Positions 17,055-24,334 of a DNA stretch of 64,000 nt are shown here, piece after piece. The translations under genes and the position numbers were made by a program. Source of the DNA: Sulfurovum sp. (GTDB lineage: Bacteria; Campylobacterota; Campylobacteria; Campylobacterales; Sulfurovaceae); contig JALWTA010000014.1 in NCBI GenBank assembly GCA_027082955.1, forward strand, positions 1 to 64,000, written 5' to 3'. How positions within the stretch are numbered: the first letter of the stretch is position 1; each line of letters begins with the position of its first letter. The notes under the pieces are model-generated. The model made no database searches and had not been told where the DNA came from. It worked only from the letters and a program-made list of their open reading frames with translations.

Positions 17055-19323
17055 AATCACTATAGAGGGTACTGTGCAGGGGGTTGGGTTTCGTCCCTTT
17101 GTCTATACGCTTGCCAAGCGTTTTGGTCTTACAGGCAGTGTCTGTAACGGTACGCAGGGTGTCGAGATAGAGCTCAATGCCACACCGGAGATGTTGGAGC
17201 GGTTTTTACAAGCACTGCAAGAGGAGCTGCCCCCACTTGCTTCTATCGATGCCATCCATACTGTCGAGTGTGAAGCCTTGCATTTTGATGACTTCCAGAT
17301 TGTCACCACAAACCAAGAGGGAGAGAGAACGGTACGCATCCCGCCTGATGTCAGCATCTGTGCCGAGTGTGAAAAAGAGCTTTTTGATCCTGCCAATCGA
17401 CGTTACGGATACCCTTTTATCACCTGTACCCACTGCGGGGTGCGATACTCCATTATCTATGATCTTCCCTATGACCGTAAAAATACTTCAATGAAGTTTT
17501 TCAAGATGTGCAAAACGTGTGAAGCCGAATATACCGATCCGCTTGACAGACGCTACCATGCACAGCCTATTGGATGTTGGGAATGTGGACCTACTTTAAA
17601 ATTAGGAATGAGGAATGAGGAATTAGGAATTGAAGACAATGAGGCTATTGATAAAACGGTTGAATTTCTTTTAGAAGGCAAGATTGTTGCAGTGAAGGGA
17701 GTGGGGGGCTATCACCTGATGTGTGATGCGACCAATGATGCGGCCGTATTGAAACTCAGAGAGAGAAAGCAGCGTCCTGCCAAACCCTTTGCGGTGATGG
17801 CAAGAGATATGGAAATGGCAAGGGGCTTGGCAGAGATCTGCGAAGAGGAGGAAACGCTTCTTTTGTCCAAAGAGCGTCCGATTGTGTTGTTGAAGTCCAA
17901 GGTAGAGGGGGGTCAGGTGATTCATGATTCATCCCAAAGGGACAAATCACAAACCACCAGACCCCTTATTGCTACCAATGTGGCGCCAAATCTCTCGCGT
18001 ATCGGACTCTTTTTGCCCTATACGCCCCTGCACCTGCTGTTGCTTGAGAGGCTCAAACGACCTCTTGTCGCTACTTCTGCCAATCTCTCCGATGAACCGA
18101 TCTGCACCGATATGGCATCTTTGGAATCACTGCAGGGGGTCTATGACTATGTGTTGGAGCATGACCGCCAGATTGTCAACGGCTGTGATGATTCGGTGGT
18201 GATGGTGGTAGCGGGACAAGAGGTGATACTCCGCCGTGCCAGGGGGTATGCTCCGGCAAGTATCAAGCTGCCGTTTTCACTGCGAAAACGTACCCTTGCA
18301 ATGGGTGCGAACCAGAAAAACACAGTCGCCATTGGTTTTGATAACCAGGTGATCCTCTCTCCGCATATCGGCGATCTTGGAAGCATCGGATCAGTGGAGT
18401 ACTATGAAAAAAACATTGAAACCCTCAAACGCATCTATGAATTTGCTCCTGAGATAGTTGCCTACGACAAGCATCCAAACTATGAATCCATCAAAGTAGC
18501 TAAATCTCTCATCACTCAGCACTCAACGCTCAACGCTCTGACTGTCCAGCACCACCATGCCCATATTTTGGGAGTGATGGCAGAAAAACAGATAGACGGT
18601 AAAGTCTTTGGAGTAGCCTTTGACGGTACCGGGTATGGGGATGACGGAAAGCTTTGGGGCGGAGAGTTTATGGTGTGTGGTTATGATGGGTATGAGAGGG
18701 TAGCGCACATAGACTATTTTAAGCTCATAGGCGGAGAAAAAGCGATTAAGGAGCCCAGACGTGTGGCACTGGGTCTGCTCTTTGAGTGTTTTGGTGAGGC
18801 AGCATTAAAGTTGGATGTGCCAACGATACAAGCCTTTAGCAAAACCCAACTGCACACCCTCTACATCGCATGGCAAAAGGGACTTAATACACCTTTGAGC
18901 TCCTCTGTTGGGCGACTCTTTGATGCTGTAGCTTCACTACTGGGTCTCTGTCATGTAATGAGCTTCGAGGGAGAGAGCGGTATGCTGCTTGAAGAGCTGT
19001 ATGATGCCTCCGTAACAGGGCATTATCCTTTTGAGTACAAAGGAGGAGAGATAGATATACTCCCGACAATAGCAGCGATCTTGGATGAAGAGGATGTGAC
19101 GGTGGCAGTGTCGAAATTTTTCAACACCTTGGTTGAGATGATTGCAACTGTCTATGCCCCTTATGATTTGCCTTTGGTGCTAAGCGGCGGGGTGTTTCAA
19201 AACAGGATACTTTTAGAACTGGTTTTTAGAAGGTTCCCCGATGCGATCATTTCCAATACTATTCCACCCAATGACGGAGGGATTGCACTGGGGCAAATAG
19301 TCGCTTCACGTTTCATCGAGTAA
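17035..19323 (+). CDS. hypF: Carbamoyltransferase HypF
   Basis: HypF (762 residues) turns carbamoyl phosphate into carbamoyl-AMP and passes the carbamoyl group to HypE for cyanide ligand synthesis. Domains in order are acylphosphatase (TVQGVGFRPFVYTL), two zinc motifs (CAECEKEL...CTHCG, CKTCEAEY...CWECG), a YrdC domain (EGKIVAVKGVGGYHLMCDA), and a Kae1-like domain with HHHAHILGVMAE and VLSGGVFQNRILLE. The ATG at 17035 has better spacing from AAGGAG than an ATG at 17026. It overlaps hydE by 20 bases. Two in-frame patches look foreign: a GAGGAAT-rich stretch (17598-17635) and a palindromic stretch (17909-17965) that adds about 20 residues in the YrdC domain. Confidence 0.96.
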   Translation: MEPSTYKITIEGTVQGVGFRPFVYTLAKRFGLTGSVCNGTQGVEIELNATPEMLERFLQALQEELPPLASIDAIHTVECEALHFDDFQIVTTNQEGERTVRIPPDVSICAECEKELFDPANRRYGYPFITCTHCGVRYSIIYDLPYDRKNTSMKFFKMCKTCEAEYTDPLDRRYHAQPIGCWECGPTLKLGMRNEELGIEDNEAIDKTVEFLLEGKIVAVKGVGGYHLMCDATNDAAVLKLRERKQRPAKPFAVMARDMEMARGLAEICEEEETLLLSKERPIVLLKSKVEGGQVIHDSSQRDKSQTTRPLIATNVAPNLSRIGLFLPYTPLHLLLLERLKRPLVATSANLSDEPICTDMASLESLQGVYDYVLEHDRQIVNGCDDSVVMVVAGQEVILRRARGYAPASIKLPFSLRKRTLAMGANQKNTVAIGFDNQVILSPHIGDLGSIGSVEYYEKNIETLKRIYEFAPEIVAYDKHPNYESIKVAKSLITQHSTLNALTVQHHHAHILGVMAEKQIDGKVFGVAFDGTGYGDDGKLWGGEFMVCGYDGYERVAHIDYFKLIGGEKAIKEPRRVALGLLFECFGEAALKLDVPTIQAFSKTQLHTLYIAWQKGLNTPLSSSVGRLFDAVASLLGLCHVMSFEGESGMLLEELYDASVTGHYPFEYKGGEIDILPTIAAILDEEDVTVAVSKFFNTLVEMIATVYAPYDLPLVLSGGVFQNRILLELVFRRFPDAIISNTIPPNDGGIALGQIVASRFIE

Positions 19324-19560
19324 AAAATTCAAATCCAGCTTTTCATGCTTCGCATGTGTACCGTCGCAATAGGGCAGGTTGCCGCTCTTTTTACAACGGC
19401 AGAGCAGTGCCTCACCTGTACGTGTCGCGACAAATGCTTTTGGTGTAAAGTCGCTTCCCTTATGACTTCCATCACAAATCACTCCGTCTGCACTCTTCCC
19501 GCAGGTACAGAAGTGATAGCTCTTTCCTTTTTCCAAATAGACTTTTACCGGGTGTTTCAT
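19306..19560 (-). CDS. CDGSH iron-sulfur domain protein (MitoNEET-like)
   Basis: This 84-residue protein contains two CDGSH-type [2Fe-2S] motifs, CTCGKSADGVICDGSH (about residues 18-33) and CRCKKSGNLPYCDGTH (about 53-68). Each would bind a cluster through three cysteines and one histidine. Such small double-CDGSH proteins are thought to be electron or cluster carriers. Its 3' end overlaps the end of hypF by 18 bases on the opposite strand. A link to hydrogenase assembly is suggested only by position. Confidence 0.9.
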   Translation of the reverse strand: MKHPVKVYLEKGKSYHFCTCGKSADGVICDGSHKGSDFTPKAFVATRTGEALLCRCKKSGNLPYCDGTHAKHEKLDLNFLLDET

Positions 19561-19571
19561 CGGTTCTCCTT

Positions 19572-20189
19572 TTAGGTATTATACCCATTATTAAAGCGCC
19601 ACTCCGCCTCTTTGAGATAAAAAACAAACGCCTCATCACTCACCCCTTTATACTTGAGGATAAACTGCTCGAAGTATTCCCAAAAGTGCCTGATGGTGGT
19701 ACGCTCTTTGGCAATTTTAGAGATGGTGTGGTAGGTGAGGTACTTCTCAAGCAGCTTTTGTTCATCTCTGTTATTGGGATTGAGTCCGAGTCTGCTGATG
19801 GAGGGCATCATCAGGGTATAGACCTGACTGGCATAGGCGAGAGTGAGAAAGTGCTTTACTTTGGCAATATCTTTTTGGGGATCAAGGCTTTTTGGAAGAT
19901 AGAGGTACTCATCATAGTCTGTGACTAGATGGCTTTGCTTGGCATAGGCAGCATCACTCTCCAGTGCGATGGTGCGCCTAAAGTCGGCATAGTATTTTTG
20001 TACTGTCACCATATGCATACCAGTATCTTTGGCACTTTGTGTTGCAGTGTATCCCTCAGCAAACAGTTTCCACAGTAGAGCTCTTCTCTCTTGCTTTGCC
20101 GGAGAGAATTTGCGTTTGCATCGGCTGCATTTGCGCTGCTTGTTACCGAGCAGATAGGTGTATGGGTGGCTACAGTAGATACATTGCAT
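19572..20189 (-). CDS. IS1595-like transposase-derived protein
   Basis: This 205-residue protein starts with a zinc ribbon (CIYC at about 3-6 and CSRCKRKF at about 21-28). A helix-turn-helix follows (AEGYTATQSAKDTGMHMVTVQKY). It ends with FVFYLKEAEWRFNNGYNT, which resembles the ending of IS1595-family transposases. The central DDE part is short and I cannot point to a full catalytic triad. No terminal inverted repeats were found. It is either a relic or a domesticated DNA-binding protein in the hydrogenase island, 11 bases upstream of the CDGSH gene. Confidence 0.6.
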   Translation of the reverse strand: MQCIYCSHPYTYLLGNKQRKCSRCKRKFSPAKQERRALLWKLFAEGYTATQSAKDTGMHMVTVQKYYADFRRTIALESDAAYAKQSHLVTDYDEYLYLPKSLDPQKDIAKVKHFLTLAYASQVYTLMMPSISRLGLNPNNRDEQKLLEKYLTYHTISKIAKERTTIRHFWEYFEQFILKYKGVSDEAFVFYLKEAEWRFNNGYNT

Positions 20190-20271
20190 ATCAGTACTAT
20201 AACATTTAGTCCCTAAAATAGAGTAGAAACTTATTTTTTAATGCATACTTAATCTAAAAAGACTACTATAG

Positions 20272-20285
20272 TGAATAGTTATTCA
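20272..20285. promoter_or_regulatory. TGAAT-N4-ATTCA operator upstream of the nickel permease
   Basis: TGAATAGTTATTCA ends 20 bases before the ATG at 20306. It differs by one base from the hydA site at 10586-10599 and shares the TGAAT/ATTCA arms with the site at 10541. Its closeness to the start codon suits repression. It links nickel import and the hypB-A operon to the same regulator as hydABCD. Confidence 0.7.
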
Positions 20286-20305
20286 TTTTTTAAAAAGGAA
20301 TATTC

Positions 20306-20947
20306 ATGGAACTCTCTTTGCTGCTTATTTTCTGGTATGGTGTGCTGCATGCGTTTGGTCCTGATCATCTTACTGCAATTGCAGACTTTTCTATCGGAAA
20401 GAACAAATCAAAAACACTGCTTATTACTGTGCTTTTTGCTATTGGACACGGTTTGAGTCTCTTTGTTTTTGCCAAAGTGCTTGAAGCCTTTCCGCTTTCT
20501 CATCATATTTTGGAATGGGGTGATCTTATCTCTGCAACGGTCATTATCGGTATGGGGGTGTACTTGCTTTATATGGTTGCAACAGATCGTATCCACCTTA
20601 ATAAACACATGCATGAGGGCAAAGAGCATGTCCATATCTGGTTTGGGAAATCACACAAACATGAGGATGCAGTTGTAGAGAGCTCGTCGTTTACCATGGG
20701 ACTTCTCATGGGTGCAGGTGGTGTAAGAGGAATGCTCATTACCCTTGGTGCTGTAGGAAGCGGACATGTTGATCTTAGTATGGTTTCCGCATTTACTGCA
20801 GGTGTGATGCTTATTTTTGTCAGTTTTGGTTTTGTCATTCTCTATATCAATGAACATCTACTTGATTCGCTGCAGAATGTCAGACGCGTATTTGCTACAG
20901 CAGGCGTTATTTCACTCATTGTAGGCACCGATATTTTATTAGGATAG
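20306..20947 (+). CDS. NicO/RcnA-type nickel permease
   Basis: This 213-residue membrane protein has about six hydrophobic segments. Its signature HAFGPDHLTAI near residue 15 is the HxxxxDH motif of the NicO (HupE/RcnA-like) nickel and cobalt transporters. A histidine-rich cytoplasmic loop follows (HLNKHMHEGKEHVHIW, then SHKHEDA). It probably imports nickel for the hydrogenase, as its gene leads the hypBCDEXA genes. Direction cannot be read from sequence, and some relatives are exporters. An operator-like palindrome lies directly upstream. Confidence 0.82.
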   Translation: MELSLLLIFWYGVLHAFGPDHLTAIADFSIGKNKSKTLLITVLFAIGHGLSLFVFAKVLEAFPLSHHILEWGDLISATVIIGMGVYLLYMVATDRIHLNKHMHEGKEHVHIWFGKSHKHEDAVVESSSFTMGLLMGAGGVRGMLITLGAVGSGHVDLSMVSAFTAGVMLIFVSFGFVILYINEHLLDSLQNVRRVFATAGVISLIVGTDILLG

Positions 20948-20961
20948 AAGGAGATTAAGAG

Positions 20962-21750
20962 ATGTGTACAGATTGCGGATGCAGTATCAGAGGAACGGAA
21001 CATGAACATAGCCATGAGCATCATCACCATGAAGATGACCACAGTCATGAACACCAAAAGGCGCATGAGCACCTCCACCACAACCCGCAGCTCAATGATG
21101 CCAAAACGGTCTCAGTGATCCAAAAGATACTGGACAAGAATGACCATGAGGCAGATCACAACAGAGCCCATCTTGAAAAAGCGGGGGTGCTGGGGATCAA
21201 CCTCATGAGCAGTCCGGGAAGCGGGAAAACCACACTACTCGAGTATCTTGCGGATGTAGCACCGTTCAGGTTTGGAGTGGTTGAAGGAGACTTGGAGACC
21301 AACCGTGATGCGGACAGACTTAAAGCCAAAGGAATCCCTGCTATGCAGATACAGACAGGGAGTGCCTGTCACCTCGATGCTTTTATGGTGCACAAAGGGC
21401 TGCACGATATGCCGCTTGAGGAGTTGGATGTCTGTTTTGTAGAAAATGTCGGTAACTTGGTGTGTCCCGCAAGCTACGATGTGGGGACGCACTTGAATAT
21501 CGTACTGGTATCGGTACCTGAAGGGGAGGACAAGATCGCCAAATATCCCGTGATGTTCAGACAGGCGGACCTGGTGCTCATCACCAAAACCGATCTGCTC
21601 CCATACTTCAAATACGATATTGAAGCAGAAAAGAAAGAGGCAAGACGCATCAAGCCCAATGTGGACATCCTCGAAGTCAATGTCAATGATATAGACTCTA
21701 TCAAAGCGGTAGCGGAGTGGATAGAATTTAAAAGAAAGATGAGGGCTTAA
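20962..21750 (+). CDS. hypB: Hydrogenase nickel-insertion GTPase HypB
   Basis: HypB (262 residues) is a SIMIBI GTPase that works with HypA to insert nickel. The N-terminal CTDCGC (C2, C5, C7) is the high-affinity nickel site. A histidine-rich tract at about 13-40 can store nickel. The Walker A motif SSPGSGKTT is at 83-91. The metal-binding SACHLDAFMVH and the base-recognition TKTD are present. It follows the permease by 14 bases, with AAGGAG upstream. Confidence 0.97.
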   Translation: MCTDCGCSIRGTEHEHSHEHHHHEDDHSHEHQKAHEHLHHNPQLNDAKTVSVIQKILDKNDHEADHNRAHLEKAGVLGINLMSSPGSGKTTLLEYLADVAPFRFGVVEGDLETNRDADRLKAKGIPAMQIQTGSACHLDAFMVHKGLHDMPLEELDVCFVENVGNLVCPASYDVGTHLNIVLVSVPEGEDKIAKYPVMFRQADLVLITKTDLLPYFKYDIEAEKKEARRIKPNVDILEVNVNDIDSIKAVAEWIEFKRKMRA

Positions 21751-21751
21751 T

Positions 21752-22072
21752 ATGTGTTTGTCGATCCCGAGTAAAGTAGTTGAAGTCAGCGAAGACAAGA
21801 CCATGTGCAAAGTCGATACGATGGGTGTCCAGCGTGAAGCCAACCTCATGATGATGGCAGATGATGAAGTAAAGGTGGGCGACTATGTGCTGTTGCATAT
21901 CGGTTTTGTGATGAACAAGATCGATGAGGCAGAGGCACTTGCATCTATAGAGACCTACAAAGAGATCCTTGAAGTGATGGATGAAGAGGAACGCAAGCGG
22001 ACGATCCTTGAAGATGACAACTGCCCAAATCGCGGAAGTAGCGAGCAGGTAGCAAGTAGTAGTGAGCAGTGA
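21752..22072 (+). CDS. hypC: Hydrogenase assembly chaperone HypC
   Basis: HypC (106 residues) carries the Fe(CN)2CO unit with HypD and delivers it to the large subunit. The essential N-terminal MCLSIPSKVVEV is present, with Cys2. HypC proteins usually have 75-95 residues. This one ends in an added serine- and glutamine-rich tail (GSSEQVASSSEQ) encoded by AGTAGNGAGCAG-like repeats. The last bases run directly into the hypD start, so the tail probably arose by repeat insertion at the gene border. Confidence 0.94.
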   Translation: MCLSIPSKVVEVSEDKTMCKVDTMGVQREANLMMMADDEVKVGDYVLLHIGFVMNKIDEAEALASIETYKEILEVMDEEERKRTILEDDNCPNRGSSEQVASSSEQ

Positions 22073-22073
22073 A

Positions 22074-23225
22074 ATGGCGGAACTTGAACTGAAAAATCTT
22101 TATGATGACTTTAGAGACGGCAAGACGCTGCAAGCCTATGCGAAGATCATCGCCGAGGATGCTGCAAAGCTTGATCGTACCATCAACATCATGGAGGTGT
22201 GTGGCGGGCATACCCATTCGATCATGAAGTACGGTATCCCGCAGTTGATGCCGGAAAATATCAACTTTATTCATGGTCCTGGATGTCCGGTCTGTATCAT
22301 GCCCAAAGAGCGCATAGACCACGCCTATGTATTGGCACAGCAGCCAGATGTCATTCTGGTGACACTTGGTGATATGATCAAAGTCCCCGGAAGCAACGGC
22401 AGTCTGCAGGATGCGCGTGCCAAAGGGGCAGATGTGCGGTTCGTCTATTCGCCGATGGAGTGTCTGAAGATCGCCGAGGAGAATCCAGACAAAAAGGTGA
22501 TCTTCTTTGCGATCGGTTTTGAGACTACGATACCGATGACGGCCGTGCTACTCGATCAAGTGATCAAACAGGGGATTGATAATATCCTCTTTCATATCAA
22601 CCATGTCACCGTACCTGAAGTGATGGTAGAGCTCATCGACAGCAGAGATGAGCATGTAGATAGTTACAACAACCAGATCGATGCTTTTTTGGGTCCCAGC
22701 CATGTGAGCGTGATCGCCGGTAGCAAGATCTATGAGAAGTTCCCCAAGGAGTATGGTCGTCCGGTGGTGGTCAGCGGCTTTGAACCGGTAGATGTGATGG
22801 AAGGCATCAGCATGATCGTCAAGCAGTTTGTAGAGAATCGCTGCGAACTTGAGGTGCAGTACAAACGTGTCGTAACCAGAGAGGGCAACCTCAATGCACA
22901 GAGGCTCATCGACACCTACTTCGACAAAGTAGATCTTTTCAGATGGCGTGGACTTGGCAATGTCCCCAAAAGCGGTCTGAAACTCAAAGAGGCGTATGCC
23001 AAGTACGATGCTGAAGTGCTTTACAAAGAGGTGCTGCCTCTGGCAGAGATAGAGGATCACAAGCTCTGTATCTGCGGCGATATCCTCAGAGGTATGGCAA
23101 AACCGCCTGAGTGTACGATCTTTGGCACGGCGTGTAAGCCGACAACGCCTATTGGCTCTTGCATGGTGAGCAGTGAAGGGGCATGTGCAGCGTATTACAA
23201 GTATGGAAACCTTATCACTTCGTGA
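22074..23225 (+). CDS. hypD: Hydrogenase assembly protein HypD
   Basis: HypD (383 residues) is the [4Fe-4S] scaffold on which iron receives CN and CO ligands. Family motifs are present: CGGHTHSIMKYG near residue 42, GPGCPVCIMP near 68, and the C-terminal cysteine group CICGDILRGMAKPPEC and GTACKPTTPIGSCMVSSEGACAAYY. ATG at 22074 is preferred over an in-frame GTG at 22062 inside the hypC end. It lies one base after the hypC stop. Confidence 0.96.
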   Translation: MAELELKNLYDDFRDGKTLQAYAKIIAEDAAKLDRTINIMEVCGGHTHSIMKYGIPQLMPENINFIHGPGCPVCIMPKERIDHAYVLAQQPDVILVTLGDMIKVPGSNGSLQDARAKGADVRFVYSPMECLKIAEENPDKKVIFFAIGFETTIPMTAVLLDQVIKQGIDNILFHINHVTVPEVMVELIDSRDEHVDSYNNQIDAFLGPSHVSVIAGSKIYEKFPKEYGRPVVVSGFEPVDVMEGISMIVKQFVENRCELEVQYKRVVTREGNLNAQRLIDTYFDKVDLFRWRGLGNVPKSGLKLKEAYAKYDAEVLYKEVLPLAEIEDHKLCICGDILRGMAKPPECTIFGTACKPTTPIGSCMVSSEGACAAYYKYGNLITS

Positions 23226-23326
23226 AGTGAAGAGTTAAGAGTGAATAGAGAATAGTTGATGTATGCATTGCTATGCAATGCTTTGACTTATTGAAGGGTG
23301 TGAACCACGCATTAGGGAGAGTATAG
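23226..23326. repeat. Repeat-rich spacer between hypD and hypE
   Basis: This 101-base gap has a GTGAAGTGAAGAGTTAAGAG run like the arms of the repeat at 15081. It also holds a hairpin GCATTG-N5-CAATGC (23265-23281) and GGGTGTGAACCACGCAT (23295-23311), a degenerate copy of the repeat found at 31384 and 34896. No gene is present. Confidence 0.5.
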
Positions 23327-24325
23327 ATGAATAAAACAATTACCATAGCCCACGGTAACGGCGGCGAAGAGAATAACGAACTCATTACCAGTATCTTCTA
23401 TAAACACTTTAAGAACGATATCCTCTCCAAGAGTGAGGATGCTGCAGTGCTGGGTGTACCGCATGACAGCATCGTGATGACGACAGACTCCTTTACCGTT
23501 TCGCCGCTCTTCTTTCCAGGAGGTGATATCGGTAAGCTGGCAGTCTGCGGTACCTGTAATGACATAGCGATGATGGGTGCACAGCCTAAATACTTGACCT
23601 GTTCTGTCATCATTGAAGAGGGGTTCTCGACACGAGAACTTGAGAAGATCGTCCGTTCTATGAAAAAGGAGTTAGAACTCAACAATGCTATGATCGTCAG
23701 CGGTGATACCAAAGTCGTCCCCAAAGGCAGTGTGGACAAACTCTTTATCAATACGACAGGGATCGGAGAGATTATGCAGCCGGGTATCTCCGCACACAAT
23801 CTCAAAGAGGGTATGCGTGTTATCGTCAGCCGTGACATCGGCAGACACGGAGCAGCCATCTTTGCTGCAAGAGAGGGCATCACCCTTGAGAGCAGTCTGG
23901 AAACCGACTGCGCCTCACTCTACCCGCAAGTCAAAGCCCTCATCGATGTGGGGGTAAAGATTGTAGCCATGCGTGATGCAACACGCGGGGGTGTTGCAGC
24001 AGTACTCAATGAGTGGGCAAAGACAAGTGAGGTTTGCATCGAGATTGAAGAAGAGAAGATCCCTGTATCCGAAGAGGTGAGAGGCATTTGCGAAATGCTC
24101 GGCTTTGAGGCCGTCAATCTCGCCAACGAAGGTACGTTTGTACTGGCTATCTTGCCAGAAGATGAACACAAGGCCATAGAGGTACTGCAGCAGTTCAATA
24201 CAGACGCAACCGCCATCGGTACGGTAACCCACCAGCATGACGGCAAAGTGATCCTCAACTCCTCGTGGGGAACCAAGCGCTTTTTAGATCTGCCTACGGG
24301 CGAGTTGCTGCCGAGAATCTGCTAA
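23327..24325 (+). CDS. hypE: Carbamoyl dehydratase HypE
   Basis: HypE (332 residues) receives a carbamoyl group from HypF on its C-terminal cysteine and dehydrates it to thiocyanate, the source of the cyanide ligands. It has the PurM-like fold with the N-terminal AHGNGGEENNELI and GDIGKLAVCGTCNDIAMMGA. The chain ends PRIC with the acceptor Cys332 as last residue, as required. GGGAGAG lies just before the ATG. Confidence 0.97.
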   Translation: MNKTITIAHGNGGEENNELITSIFYKHFKNDILSKSEDAAVLGVPHDSIVMTTDSFTVSPLFFPGGDIGKLAVCGTCNDIAMMGAQPKYLTCSVIIEEGFSTRELEKIVRSMKKELELNNAMIVSGDTKVVPKGSVDKLFINTTGIGEIMQPGISAHNLKEGMRVIVSRDIGRHGAAIFAAREGITLESSLETDCASLYPQVKALIDVGVKIVAMRDATRGGVAAVLNEWAKTSEVCIEIEEEKIPVSEEVRGICEMLGFEAVNLANEGTFVLAILPEDEHKAIEVLQQFNTDATAIGTVTHQHDGKVILNSSWGTKRFLDLPTGELLPRIC

Positions 24326-24334
24326 GAGGTATCA

